Below, piece after piece: positions 6,993-14,199 of a stretch of DNA of 14,199 bases (within the stretch, counting starts at the first letter, position 1; each line of letters opens with the position of its first letter). The notes beneath the pieces were generated by a model. The model was not told the origin of the DNA and did no database searches. It was given only the letters and a program-made list of their open reading frames with translations. Position numbers and translations under genes: made by a program. Origin of the DNA: JAXGPP01 sp964436865 (GTDB lineage: Bacteria > Planctomycetota > Planctomycetia > Pirellulales > Thermoguttaceae); the NCBI GenBank assembly GCA_964436865.1, contig CAYTFK010000179.1:1-14199 (forward strand). Reading direction: 5' to 3'.

Positions 6993-9900
6993 GTGCGCAA
7001 GCCACTGCCCATACTGATCGTGCTGTGCGCGGGACTCCTGCGTTTCTCGCCCGGCGTCCTCGCCAACGACTGGCCCACGTACCGCGGCGACGCGGCGCGA
7101 AGCGGTTACACATCGGATCGCTTGCCGGAGAATCTGTCCCTTCGCTGGTCGTTTTCCTGCCAGGCGAGGCCGCGGCCGGCATGGCCGGCGTCGAATCGCG
7201 TGAACTTCGATCTGGTGCAGCATCCGATCGTCGTGGGCCAGACCGTGGTGCTTGGCACTTCGGCCGACGACCGGGTGATCGCGCTGGAAGCCGACACGGG
7301 CCGGGTGCGGTGGCAGTTCACGGCGGGCGGTCCGGTCCGTTTCGCTCCGGTGGCATGGCGCGATCGGCTGTTCGTGGCCAGCGACGATGGCTGGCTCTAC
7401 GCCCTGTCGATCGATGATGGTCGCGTCCTCTGGCAATTTCGCGGTGGACCGGACGACAGCCTCTGCCTGGGCAACGAGCGGCTAGTCTCCCGCTGGCCGA
7501 TCCGCGGCGGGCCCGTCGTGCTGGACGACATAGTCTACTTCACCGCCGGGATCTGGCCGACCGACGGCATCTTCTTGCATGCTCTTCGCGCTGCGACCGG
7601 CGAGGTACTGTGGACGAACGACCGCGCGGGAGACATTGAAATCGGTCAGCCCCACGGCGGGGCTACGGCGCGGAGCGGCGTCGCTCCCCAGGGCTACCTC
7701 CTGGCAGACGAAGAGCGGATCTACGTGCCCACCGGTCGCGCGGTGCCGGCGGTATTCCGCCGCAGCGACGGGGAACTGCTCTACTACCACCTGCAACAGA
7801 ACCACACCATCGGCGGCAGCCGAGCGATGCTCGTCGACCGGTATTTCTTCAATGGCGGATTCCTATTTGAGAAGGAGTCGGGAAATCTTGCGGTGCGCTG
7901 CGGGCGGGGCGTGGTCAGCACCAGTGCCGGCGGCCTGGTGCAGTCGACCGGCAGCGACCTGCTCGCCTTTGGCTGGAAAGACATTGAGCGGCGCGACCGC
8001 AAAGGGCAGTCGATCAGGTTCCGCGGCTTGGAACGGCTTGCCGAGGTTCCATTCGCCGACGATGTTCCGCCGGAAAGCCTCCAGAAGGCATTGGCGTTGC
8101 CGCGGCTCCGCGACATCTACGAGGCGCGAATGCGTTTCCAGGTGGAGGAGCCCGACAGCCGCCCGGCCTCCATCAACCAGCACATCGCGCAGACTCGGCC
8201 GGACATCGAGCGCACTGGCGCCGGTACGAACCCGTTCCTCCCCACCGCCGCGGAGAAAGATGTGGAGGTAATTGTCGCTGGAGAGGAGGCGGTTTGCGGC
8301 GGCGACGGTTGGGTTCGGGTCGTCGATGTGGCCAGCAGGCGAGTCCGCTGGTCCGGTGCGGTTGCGGGGCGGGCGCTGGGGCTCGCAGTGGCCGGCGGGC
8401 GGCTTCTGGTCAGCACCGACGAGGGCCGGCTGTACTGTTTTGATGCGTCCGGCCAGTCGGCGGCTGAAGTGCAGGACACGCCTGCGAAGGCGGCCAGCCG
8501 CGCCGATGGTCCGCAAGTTGATTACGCCAAAGCGGCGGCCGAGATCCTCGAGCGGAGCGGTATAGAGTCGGGCATCTGTGTTGATCTGGGTTGCCAGACG
8601 GGGGAGTTGTCGCTGGAACTGGCGAGTCGATCGTCGCTGGTGATTTTCGCGGTGGAGGACGACCCGGCGAAGGTCGCGGCGGCGCGGGCCAGGTTGCAGG
8701 CGGCCGGGCTCTACGGGACGCGCGTGACCGTCTACCAAGCGGATCCAAGCGATCCGCCCTTCCCGCAGCACCTGGCGAACCTGATTGTTTCAGCCCGCGG
8801 CCTGACCGACGGGGAGACGCGACTTGCGCCGGAGACGCTGCTTCGGCTGCAGCGGCCGTTCGGAGGGATCGCCTGCCTGGGGGCGGCGGGTAACCTCACG
8901 GTGAACCGTCGCGGACCGCTGGAGGGGGCCGGAAGCTGGACTCACCAGAATGCTGACGCCGCCAATACGCTCTGCTCGGCCGATACCATCGCCGGCCCAC
9001 TCTCGGCGCGATGGTACCGCGAACTGGATTTCGAACTGCCCGACCGACATGGGCAGGGGCCCGCGCCGCTGTTCAACCAAGGCTACCTGGTGGCCGAGGG
9101 TGTGGACGGGCTGATCGCGCTGGATGCTTATAACGGCCGGACGCTGTGGACGCACCGCATCGAGGGCGTGCTGCGGGATTACGACGGAGTGCATCACGAT
9201 GTGGGCGTGGGCGACACGGGCGGGACGTTCTGCCTGAGCGATGGCAGCGTTTATGCGCGTTTTTCCGATCGCTGCCGGCGGCTCGACCTGGCCACCGGCA
9301 AGACGCTCGGGGAGTTCAAGACGCCTCTCTCCGCAGAGGACGAGAATCGTGCCTGGGGTTATCTGGCCTATAGCAACGGCAAGCTGCTGGGCACGGTCGC
9401 AAACGAGAAACACAAGGTCAGTCCGCGTTACGACGATATTCAGTTATCGACCGAGTCAGTGCTGTTGTTTGCGCTCGATGCGGCGACGGGCGAGGTGTTG
9501 TGGCAGTACCGGCCGGAGCACTCGATCCGCAACAACACGATCTCGATTGCCGACGATCGCGTGTACTTCGTCGACCGGCCGATCGCGCCAGCGGATCGGA
9601 TCGACGATCCGCGGCCGAACGGCAAGCACCGCCCGAAGTTGGCGCCCGGCGAACACCCGGGCGGCACGCTGGTGGCGCTTAGCGCGGCGAGCGGTGAACC
9701 GATCTGGAAGACCGATGAGGACATCTTCGGCACGCAGACCGGCGTCAGCGGCGAACTAGGGATTCTGCTCCTCTATTACCAGGCGGTGCGGCACAACTTC
9801 TTCCGCCTGCCGTCGGAGGTCGGCGGACGGATGGCGGCGTTCGATGTGAAGACGGGAGAACGCCTTTGGGACCGGGCGGCGACTCATACCACGCGGCCGA

Positions 9901-10247
9901 TTATCAACGGCGACCGGATCATCGCCGAAGGGGGCGCGTGGGATCTGAGGACGGGCGAGCCGTTGCCGCTGGAAATCGTGCGGAGCTATGGCTGCGGGCA
10001 GTTCTGCGGGAGCCGTAACCTTGTCCTTTTCAGGTCGGCCACGCTAGGCTATCACGATTTGACGCGGGACGCGGGGACAGAGAACTTCGGCGGCATGCGG
10101 CCGGGCTGCTGGTTCAACGCGGTGCCGGCGGGCGGGATGGTGCTTATACCCGATGCGTCGGCCAAGTGCGCGTGCAGTTACCAGATGCACGCCTGGCTGG
10201 CCCTGCAGGGGAGCGAGTCCCCTGCAGAGCCGGCGGCAGGCGAGTAG
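6993..10247 (+). CDS. Secreted PQQ-like beta-propeller protein with internal methyltransferase-like domain
   Basis: A 1084-residue exported protein. The GTG start is supported by GGAG at 6981-6984, 8 nt upstream; a signal peptide covers residues 1-24. PQQ/BamB-type blades recur as motifs of the form ALxAxTGxVxWQF: residues 97-109, 137-149, 197-207, 708-719, 827-839, 895-906 and 948-959. Between the two propeller halves, residues about 506-635 resemble a class-I S-adenosylmethionine methyltransferase: DLGCQTGELS (531-540), an acidic strand end at E555, QADPSD (582-587) and a LRLQRPFGG-like segment (618-625). The C-terminus has paired cysteines (C1001, C1005, C1039, C1059, C1061) in a conserved-looking block ending near WLALQ. 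It may be a dehydrogenase-like or scaffold protein; no catalytic residues for quinone chemistry are certain. It is possibly co-transcribed with the sulfatase. Confidence 0.8.
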   Translation: MRKPLPILIVLCAGLLRFSPGVLANDWPTYRGDAARSGYTSDRLPENLSLRWSFSCQARPRPAWPASNRVNFDLVQHPIVVGQTVVLGTSADDRVIALEADTGRVRWQFTAGGPVRFAPVAWRDRLFVASDDGWLYALSIDDGRVLWQFRGGPDDSLCLGNERLVSRWPIRGGPVVLDDIVYFTAGIWPTDGIFLHALRAATGEVLWTNDRAGDIEIGQPHGGATARSGVAPQGYLLADEERIYVPTGRAVPAVFRRSDGELLYYHLQQNHTIGGSRAMLVDRYFFNGGFLFEKESGNLAVRCGRGVVSTSAGGLVQSTGSDLLAFGWKDIERRDRKGQSIRFRGLERLAEVPFADDVPPESLQKALALPRLRDIYEARMRFQVEEPDSRPASINQHIAQTRPDIERTGAGTNPFLPTAAEKDVEVIVAGEEAVCGGDGWVRVVDVASRRVRWSGAVAGRALGLAVAGGRLLVSTDEGRLYCFDASGQSAAEVQDTPAKAASRADGPQVDYAKAAAEILERSGIESGICVDLGCQTGELSLELASRSSLVIFAVEDDPAKVAAARARLQAAGLYGTRVTVYQADPSDPPFPQHLANLIVSARGLTDGETRLAPETLLRLQRPFGGIACLGAAGNLTVNRRGPLEGAGSWTHQNADAANTLCSADTIAGPLSARWYRELDFELPDRHGQGPAPLFNQGYLVAEGVDGLIALDAYNGRTLWTHRIEGVLRDYDGVHHDVGVGDTGGTFCLSDGSVYARFSDRCRRLDLATGKTLGEFKTPLSAEDENRAWGYLAYSNGKLLGTVANEKHKVSPRYDDIQLSTESVLLFALDAATGEVLWQYRPEHSIRNNTISIADDRVYFVDRPIAPADRIDDPRPNGKHRPKLAPGEHPGGTLVALSAASGEPIWKTDEDIFGTQTGVSGELGILLLYYQAVRHNFFRLPSEVGGRMAAFDVKTGERLWDRAATHTTRPIINGDRIIAEGGAWDLRTGEPLPLEIVRSYGCGQFCGSRNLVLFRSATLGYHDLTRDAGTENFGGMRPGCWFNAVPAGGMVLIPDASAKCACSYQMHAWLALQGSESPAEPAAGE
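10203..10227. repeat. Perfect inverted repeat inside the 3' end of the propeller gene
   Basis: CTGCAGGGG (10203-10211) and CCCCTGCAG (10219-10227) form a 9-bp stem with the 7-nt loop AGCGAGT. It encodes part of the tail after the conserved WLALQ block. No T-run follows, so it is not a classical intrinsic terminator, though it could stabilise the 3' end of the mRNA. Confidence 0.8.
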
Positions 10248-10313
10248 CACTCAGGTTGTGCAAGACGATCAAGTTGCCGAATACCGTTGCCTTCTGTTCT
10301 GCGAAAGAACGTA

Positions 10314-10420
10314 CTTTCGCAGGAGCGAAAGGCGACAGTTGTTGGGCGTCTCTTTCGCAGGAGCGAAAGGCGACAGTTGTTGGGCGTCTCTTTCGCAGGA
10401 GCGAAAGGCGACAATTGTTG
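10314..10420. repeat. Three tandem 38-bp repeats, each with a hairpin
   Basis: Copies start at 10314, 10352 and 10390; the first two are identical apart from flanks and the third diverges after 10420, with one A for G change. Each opens with CTTTCGCAGGAGCGAAAG, a perfect 7-bp stem with an AGGA loop, followed by GCGACAGTTGTTGGGCGTCT. The 38-bp period is not a multiple of three, so this is not coding. The array lies between two convergent genes and may act as a bidirectional transcription stop. A smaller related hairpin, GTTCT-GCGAA-AGAAC, precedes it at 10296-10310. Confidence 0.9.
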
Positions 10421-10433
10421 CGACAGCGGGGTG

Positions 10434-12551
10434 CTACTGCGGCTTGGGCAGTTGGATCGAGGCGTTTTCTGCGAAGGATGCCTCGCCGAGTTTGCCGTCC
10501 ATGCGGTACTGGACCTTGAGCTGCTTGACGACGCCGGGGGCGGGGTCGCCGCCGAACGTCGAGTTGTAGCTTGGCGACGGCAGGACGATCACCGGGAAGT
10601 CGTGCACGTGCTTGCGGAGGATCGTGGTCACGTCCTTGACCTTCGACCCGGCGCCGTACTCGGCCTTGATGATCTCGATCTTCACGATGCCGTGGCCCAT
10701 CTCGGCGAGCATCTTCCGCAACTCGGCGGACTGGCTGCCGGTCTGGTCGGCGATCAGAAGCGCGGCGGCGACGGCCTCGTTCTTGAGTTCCGGGATCTTG
10801 GCCATGTCGAGCGCCAGGGCGAGCATCTCGCCGCTGGGATTGCGGTTGACGACCTCGAGGATGAGCTTCTTCTCCTCAACCCGTTGTGCGGCGGCCAGGG
10901 CGAGGCGGCACATGCGGGCACGCTCCTCGTTGGGGATGTCGAACTGCCGCAGCATGCGGATGTATCCGCGCATGGCGCGGATCTTGTAGCGATCGTCGGC
11001 CGCATTCTTGGCGAGATCCAAGAGGACCGGCGCCGCGGCGAGATCCATCCAGTCGCCCAGCAGCCGGCTGCCGGTATCCTGGAGTTGCGGATCGGCGTCT
11101 TTGGCGGCCGCGCCCACGGCACGAAGCGCCGCGGGTCCGCCGACGGTGCTGAGGATCTCCAGGTAGCGGCACTTGACGGGCACGGAGACCGACGACATGC
11201 CGGCGAGGACCTTCTGCGCGGCGGCGTCGCGATCGGGCATCCGCTCCAGCGCGGCGGAGAGGGCCTTTTCGGCCGCGGCGGCATCCTCCGGGCTGGACGA
11301 TTTGGCCACCCGGTCGATGAGCACGGGCAGATCGTTGAGTTCGATCGTCGCGCCCAGTGCAGTGAGGGCCGCGGAGCGGACCTGGGGATCGCGATCGTCG
11401 GCCGCCTTGAGCAGCGTGGGGACGGCGGCGGCGATGGCGCGCCGCCCGGCGATGTCGATGAGGATGGCGCGCGACTTACCTTGCGCCTGGGCCAGCCGGG
11501 CGGCGAGGTCGGCGTCGACTTCCGAACCGGGCAGGTTGGCGAGGACGGCCAGCGCTGTCTGCGCCAGGGGTTCACTGCCGCCGAGAGCGGCTTCCAAGAG
11601 CACCGGGACGCAGGAGGCGTCGCCCAGTTTCGCCAACGCGGCAAGGGCAACGCTTCGCGCCGCTTCCGGGCCGGCCTTGGCGACCTGGAGCACGGCGGGC
11701 AGCGCCGACGAATCGCCGCGATCGGCCAGGGCGAGAATGATGAGGCCCTGCCGCGAGGCATCGGCGCGTCCCAACTCGGCGATCAGGCAATCGGTGACTT
11801 CCTTCGCGGGAAGCTCGCGGACCACGCGGAAGGCGAGTTGAATCTCGGCCTTGTCCTGGGACCGCAGCAGCTCGACCAGGATCGGCATGCCGTCTTTGCC
11901 CTGGGCGACGATCAGTCCCCGGGCGGCTTCGAGCGCGCGCTGTTTCGGCACGTCGGCCTTGCGGACCGCCGTGAGCAGCCTGACCGCCTCGGCCATCTTG
12001 GCCTCCGCCAGTTTCTGCTCGGCACAGAGGATGCACCCTTCGGCCGCCGCCGAACGGAGCGGGGCGGCTGTCGCGGCGAGCGACTGCTCGAGCGCGGCGG
12101 CGGCTTCGTCGCCGCCGATGTGGCCGAGGGCGACCGCCGCGGCCGAGGCCACGTCGACGTCGGCATTCTTGAGCAGTCCGACCAGCGGTTCGACCGCCTG
12201 GGGGTCGCGGCGAACGCCGAGCGAATTGATTACGCCGATCAGCAGGCGGCCCTGCACGCGCTCGAGCGCGCCGCGGAGGACGTCGTCGGCCGCCGCGCCG
12301 GGGATCGCTTCCAGGGCGATCCGCGCCCAGGAGGAGAGCTGTTCATCGGCCAGGAGCAGGCCGAGGGCGGGCGCCGCTTTTGCATCGCCATAGATCGCCA
12401 GTTGCTTGCAGGCAATCGCTTTCTCCGCCGGCGCGCCGGACTGGAGCACTTCGAGGAGCTGGTCCTGCTTCTGTTCCGCGGCACGGGCATTGCCGGCCGC
12501 CACTAGCGCCGCGACGAGCACGGCCAGGATCACCATCACTTTGGTTTTCAT
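10434..12551 (-). CDS. Secreted HEAT-repeat protein with DUF3395-like C-terminal domain
   Basis: A 705-residue exported protein with a signal peptide at 1-24 (cleavage near NARA). Residues about 28-620 are an alpha-solenoid of HEAT/PBS-lyase-like repeats, Ala/Leu-rich with recurring units such as DPQAVEPLVGLLKNADVDVASAAAVALGHI split over 116-145 and DRDPQVRSAALTALG (386-400). Residues 621-705 form a separate domain: IEIIKAEYGAG, DVTTILRKHV, then GGDPAPGVVKQLKVQYR and a closing LPKP. This resembles the DUF3395/DnaJC11-type C-terminal domain seen in planctomycete proteins, an assignment from memory of the motif. HEAT solenoids bind partners, so a scaffold role is inferred; no catalytic motif is seen. 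It lies 72 bp downstream of the oxidoreductase gene on the same strand and is probably co-transcribed. The ribosome binding site is weak. Confidence 0.82.
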   Translation of the reverse strand: MKTKVMVILAVLVAALVAAGNARAAEQKQDQLLEVLQSGAPAEKAIACKQLAIYGDAKAAPALGLLLADEQLSSWARIALEAIPGAAADDVLRGALERVQGRLLIGVINSLGVRRDPQAVEPLVGLLKNADVDVASAAAVALGHIGGDEAAAALEQSLAATAAPLRSAAAEGCILCAEQKLAEAKMAEAVRLLTAVRKADVPKQRALEAARGLIVAQGKDGMPILVELLRSQDKAEIQLAFRVVRELPAKEVTDCLIAELGRADASRQGLIILALADRGDSSALPAVLQVAKAGPEAARSVALAALAKLGDASCVPVLLEAALGGSEPLAQTALAVLANLPGSEVDADLAARLAQAQGKSRAILIDIAGRRAIAAAVPTLLKAADDRDPQVRSAALTALGATIELNDLPVLIDRVAKSSSPEDAAAAEKALSAALERMPDRDAAAQKVLAGMSSVSVPVKCRYLEILSTVGGPAALRAVGAAAKDADPQLQDTGSRLLGDWMDLAAAPVLLDLAKNAADDRYKIRAMRGYIRMLRQFDIPNEERARMCRLALAAAQRVEEKKLILEVVNRNPSGEMLALALDMAKIPELKNEAVAAALLIADQTGSQSAELRKMLAEMGHGIVKIEIIKAEYGAGSKVKDVTTILRKHVHDFPVIVLPSPSYNSTFGGDPAPGVVKQLKVQYRMDGKLGEASFAENASIQLPKPQ

Positions 12552-12623
12552 CGTGTTTGCTCGCAGATTGTTGAGTTCATCGTCGGTTGGTTATGGTCGA
12601 AAGAATCGGGCACCGTGTTCTGT

Positions 12624-13907
12624 TCACACGTGCCACGGATCGCGGATGGCCTCGCCGCGGAGGCGATTGGCTTCCTCGTCGCCGATGAACTCGTTCTTCG
12701 CGGGATCGTATTTCAAGGTGCGGTTCAGGAAAATGGCGATATTGAGGGCATGGCAGGCGATATGGGTCTGGCATGCCACCCGGGCGTTTGCCCGCGGCTC
12801 GCCGCGCGACTTGACGCAGTCGAGGAAGTCGCGGACGTGGAAGGTGGCGGGGTAGCCGCCGATTTCGGGGATGGTTTTCCCGCCGCGCAAGGAAGGCGAG
12901 CTGAGGGCCAGCTTGCCGCTGTCGCCCGCCTCGACCCAGCCGGTTTCGCCTTCATAACGGACCGGGCAGGAGCCGAGCGGGAGCCAGCCGCCATTGCGAA
13001 CGACCAGTTTCACCCCATTGGCATAGAGAGCGGTCGCCTGATCGTTTTCGGCCGGATGGTATTCGACCGGGGCCGTGTCGTCGGCGTGGTTGGCCCATTG
13101 GCACATGTCGATGCAGTGCGAGCCCCACTCGAGGCAGCCGCCGCCGACCATTCCGCCGCCCTTTTCGAAGCCCGAGTTGAGCAGGCCCGAATTGAAAGGC
13201 CGCCAAGCGGCGGGTCCGAGATACATGTCCCAGTCGACTTCATCCTTGGGGGGCTCGGGCTGCTCGGCGGCCCAGCCGCTCATGCTTGTTCCGAGCCCGC
13301 CGGGGTGGGCGTGCACCGCCTGGAGCTTGCCGAGCTTTCCCTGTCGGGCCAGTTCGGCGGCGAAGGCGAAGTGGGGGAGGTTGCGGCGCTGCATTCCGCC
13401 CTGGAACACGCGGGCGGTGCGGCGGAAGACGTCGGCCAGGGCCACGCTTTCCATGATCGTCTTGCTGCAGGGCTTTTCGCAGTAGACGTCTTTGCCGGCC
13501 TTGGCCGAGTAGATCGACAGCAGCGTGTGCCAGTTGGAGCCGGTGGTGATGAGCACGGCGTCGATGTCGTCGCGGGCGAGCAGTTCGCGGAAATCGGCAT
13601 AGGTGGTGCAACTGCCGGCGCCGTACTTGCCTTCGATCTGGTTCTTCGTCCGCTCGCGGCGATCGGCCCGCGGGTCGGCGCAGGCGATATAGCGCACGTC
13701 GGGCTGGTCCATGAAGCAGCCGATGACGTAGGAGCCGCGGCCGCCGATGCCGAGGCCGCCCATGACGATCTGCTCGCTCGGGGGGACGGCGCCGTCCTTG
13801 CCGAGCACGGCACCGGGTATGACCGTGGGGAGCGCCAGTGCGGCGCCCGCCCCGAGGGCCGTCTTGAGGAACCGCCGCCGCTCCGCGCGTATGGATCTGT
13901 CAGGCAT
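12624..13907 (-). CDS. Tat-exported Gfo/Idh/MocA family oxidoreductase
   Basis: A 427-residue NAD(P)-dependent sugar oxidoreductase-like protein. I start it at the ATG at 13907, not at the longer in-frame ATG at 13976, because GGAG stands 7 nt before it and a twin-arginine signal then lies at the N-terminus: RRRFLKTALGAG (10-21) followed by a hydrophobic core. The Rossmann domain has GGLGIGGRGS (50-59), an acidic ADP at 77-79 and the family signature CEKP (143-146). The C-terminal domain holds EWGSHCIDMCQW (260-271), with H264 as likely catalytic residue. Related planctomycete proteins act on sugars or inositols, often holding the cofactor tightly for export folded. The substrate is unknown. 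It precedes the HEAT-repeat gene in a probable two-gene unit. Confidence 0.92.
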   Translation of the reverse strand: MPDRSIRAERRRFLKTALGAGAALALPTVIPGAVLGKDGAVPPSEQIVMGGLGIGGRGSYVIGCFMDQPDVRYIACADPRADRRERTKNQIEGKYGAGSCTTYADFRELLARDDIDAVLITTGSNWHTLLSIYSAKAGKDVYCEKPCSKTIMESVALADVFRRTARVFQGGMQRRNLPHFAFAAELARQGKLGKLQAVHAHPGGLGTSMSGWAAEQPEPPKDEVDWDMYLGPAAWRPFNSGLLNSGFEKGGGMVGGGCLEWGSHCIDMCQWANHADDTAPVEYHPAENDQATALYANGVKLVVRNGGWLPLGSCPVRYEGETGWVEAGDSGKLALSSPSLRGGKTIPEIGGYPATFHVRDFLDCVKSRGEPRANARVACQTHIACHALNIAIFLNRTLKYDPAKNEFIGDEEANRLRGEAIRDPWHV

Positions 13908-13974
13908 TGATGGACTCCGTATGACGTAGAAACCGAACTGCCGTTCTCGACGCGAGACCGGGCATTGCGTTGCC

Positions 13975-14004
13975 ATTCTATTTCGGGGGGGATGCCGGCC
14001 GCAA
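13975..14004 (-). promoter_or_regulatory. Candidate promoter of the oxidoreductase gene
   Basis: On the minus strand TTGCGG (14004-13999) precedes TAGAAT (13980-13975) by 18 nt. The -10 box matches the sigma70 consensus at 5 of 6 positions. The implied leader is about 60 nt to the ATG at 13907, which also argues against the longer start at 13976. Confidence 0.33.
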
Positions 14005-14031
14005 GCGGCGAGCGGGTTGGGAGCTTTCGGG

Positions 14032-14115
14032 GGTCAGTGGTCAGCCTTCAGCCTTCAGCTTTCAGCGGTCAGCTTTCAGCAATCAGCTTTCAGAGGTCAG
14101 TTTTCAGCGGTCAGG
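14032..14115. repeat. Heptanucleotide tandem repeat, about 12 copies
   Basis: Twelve consecutive 7-mers follow the pattern NNTCAGN, mostly GGTCAGC or TTTCAGC, with one AATCAGC and a few T or A at the last base. The invariant core is TCAG. A degenerate thirteenth unit (GTTCGGG) follows. The 7-bp period makes it frame-shifting and non-coding; the plus-strand frames through it are artefacts. It lies upstream of the oxidoreductase promoter candidate. Confidence 0.9.
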
Positions 14116-14135
14116 GTTCGGGAGGCGGAAACGGG

Positions 14136-14157
14136 AGCGGGGAGCACACCCCCCGCT
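14136..14157. repeat. GC-rich inverted repeat near the right edge
   Basis: AGCGGGG (14136-14142) and CCCCGCT (14151-14157) form a 7-bp stem around 8 nt. There is no T-run on either side. It could be a repeat-family hairpin or a weak terminator for a gene beyond the right edge. Nothing else supported was seen in the last 80 bases. Confidence 0.4.
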
Positions 14158-14199
14158 GATGCGAAACGCGGTACGGGGGTGTTTCGGTTGACTTGGGCG

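Noticed and set aside
10314..10420. The 38-bp repeats as a CRISPR array.
   Set aside because: Copies are directly tandem with no unique spacers, and each contains the same hairpin and the same tail.
10287..12506. A long open frame (739 codons) on the plus strand opposite the HEAT-repeat gene.
   Set aside because: It begins inside the 38-bp repeats and its translation is Gly/Arg/Asp-rich without domains; the minus-strand frame has a signal peptide and regular HEAT units.
13908..13976. An N-terminal extension of 23 residues on the oxidoreductase, from the ATG at 13976.
   Set aside because: The extension would bury the twin-arginine signal, lacks a ribosome binding site and overlaps the best promoter candidate; the ATG at 13907 has GGAG 7 nt upstream.
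14032..14115. The heptad repeats as a CRISPR array.
   Set aside because: The units are 7 bp, contiguous and without spacers; no cas gene is present.

Overview
This high-GC window reads like a chromosomal segment of a planctomycete (Pirellulales-type Planctomycetota). That is an inference from the combination of proteins: a secreted formylglycine-type sulfatase, a very large secreted PQQ-like beta-propeller protein, a Tat-exported Gfo/Idh/MocA oxidoreductase and a secreted HEAT-repeat protein with a planctomycete-style C-terminal domain. Short hairpin and heptad repeats in the intergenic DNA fit the same picture. No phage, transposase, integrase, CRISPR, tRNA or rRNA signal was seen.

Layout from left to right. 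(1) Positions 1-106 hold the first 35 codons of a minus-strand gene that runs off the left edge; a good ribosome binding site and a plausible promoter lie upstream. (2) Positions 107-500 are gene-free. (3) 501-1265 (+) is an integral-membrane methyltransferase of the MddA/NnrU type, which makes dimethyl sulfide from methanethiol. (4) Converging on it are, on the minus strand, a DEDDh 3'-5' exonuclease (1325-1900) and, 12 nt upstream of it, a 988-residue secreted TIM-barrel glycoside-hydrolase-like protein (1913-4879). (5) A 226-bp divergent control region (4880-5105) separates the latter from a plus-strand pair: a sulfatase (5106-6920) and a 1084-residue propeller protein (6993-10247). (6) A convergent gap at 10248-10433 carries three 38-bp hairpin repeats. 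(7) A minus-strand pair follows: an oxidoreductase (13907-12624) and the HEAT-repeat protein (12551-10434). (8) The right end (13908-14199) is non-coding, with a candidate promoter, about twelve 7-bp repeats and a small hairpin.

Functional reading. The hydrolase, sulfatase, oxidoreductase and propeller protein all carry export signals and fit extracytoplasmic breakdown of sulfated or decorated polysaccharides, a recurrent planctomycete theme; the exact substrate cannot be read from the sequence. The most unusual element is a class-I methyltransferase-like domain set between two PQQ-type propeller halves of an exported protein, where S-adenosylmethionine would not be expected. The next most interesting are the hairpin repeat families: one copy appears to have been absorbed into the 3' end of the propeller gene. 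I did not find a clear new multi-gene system.
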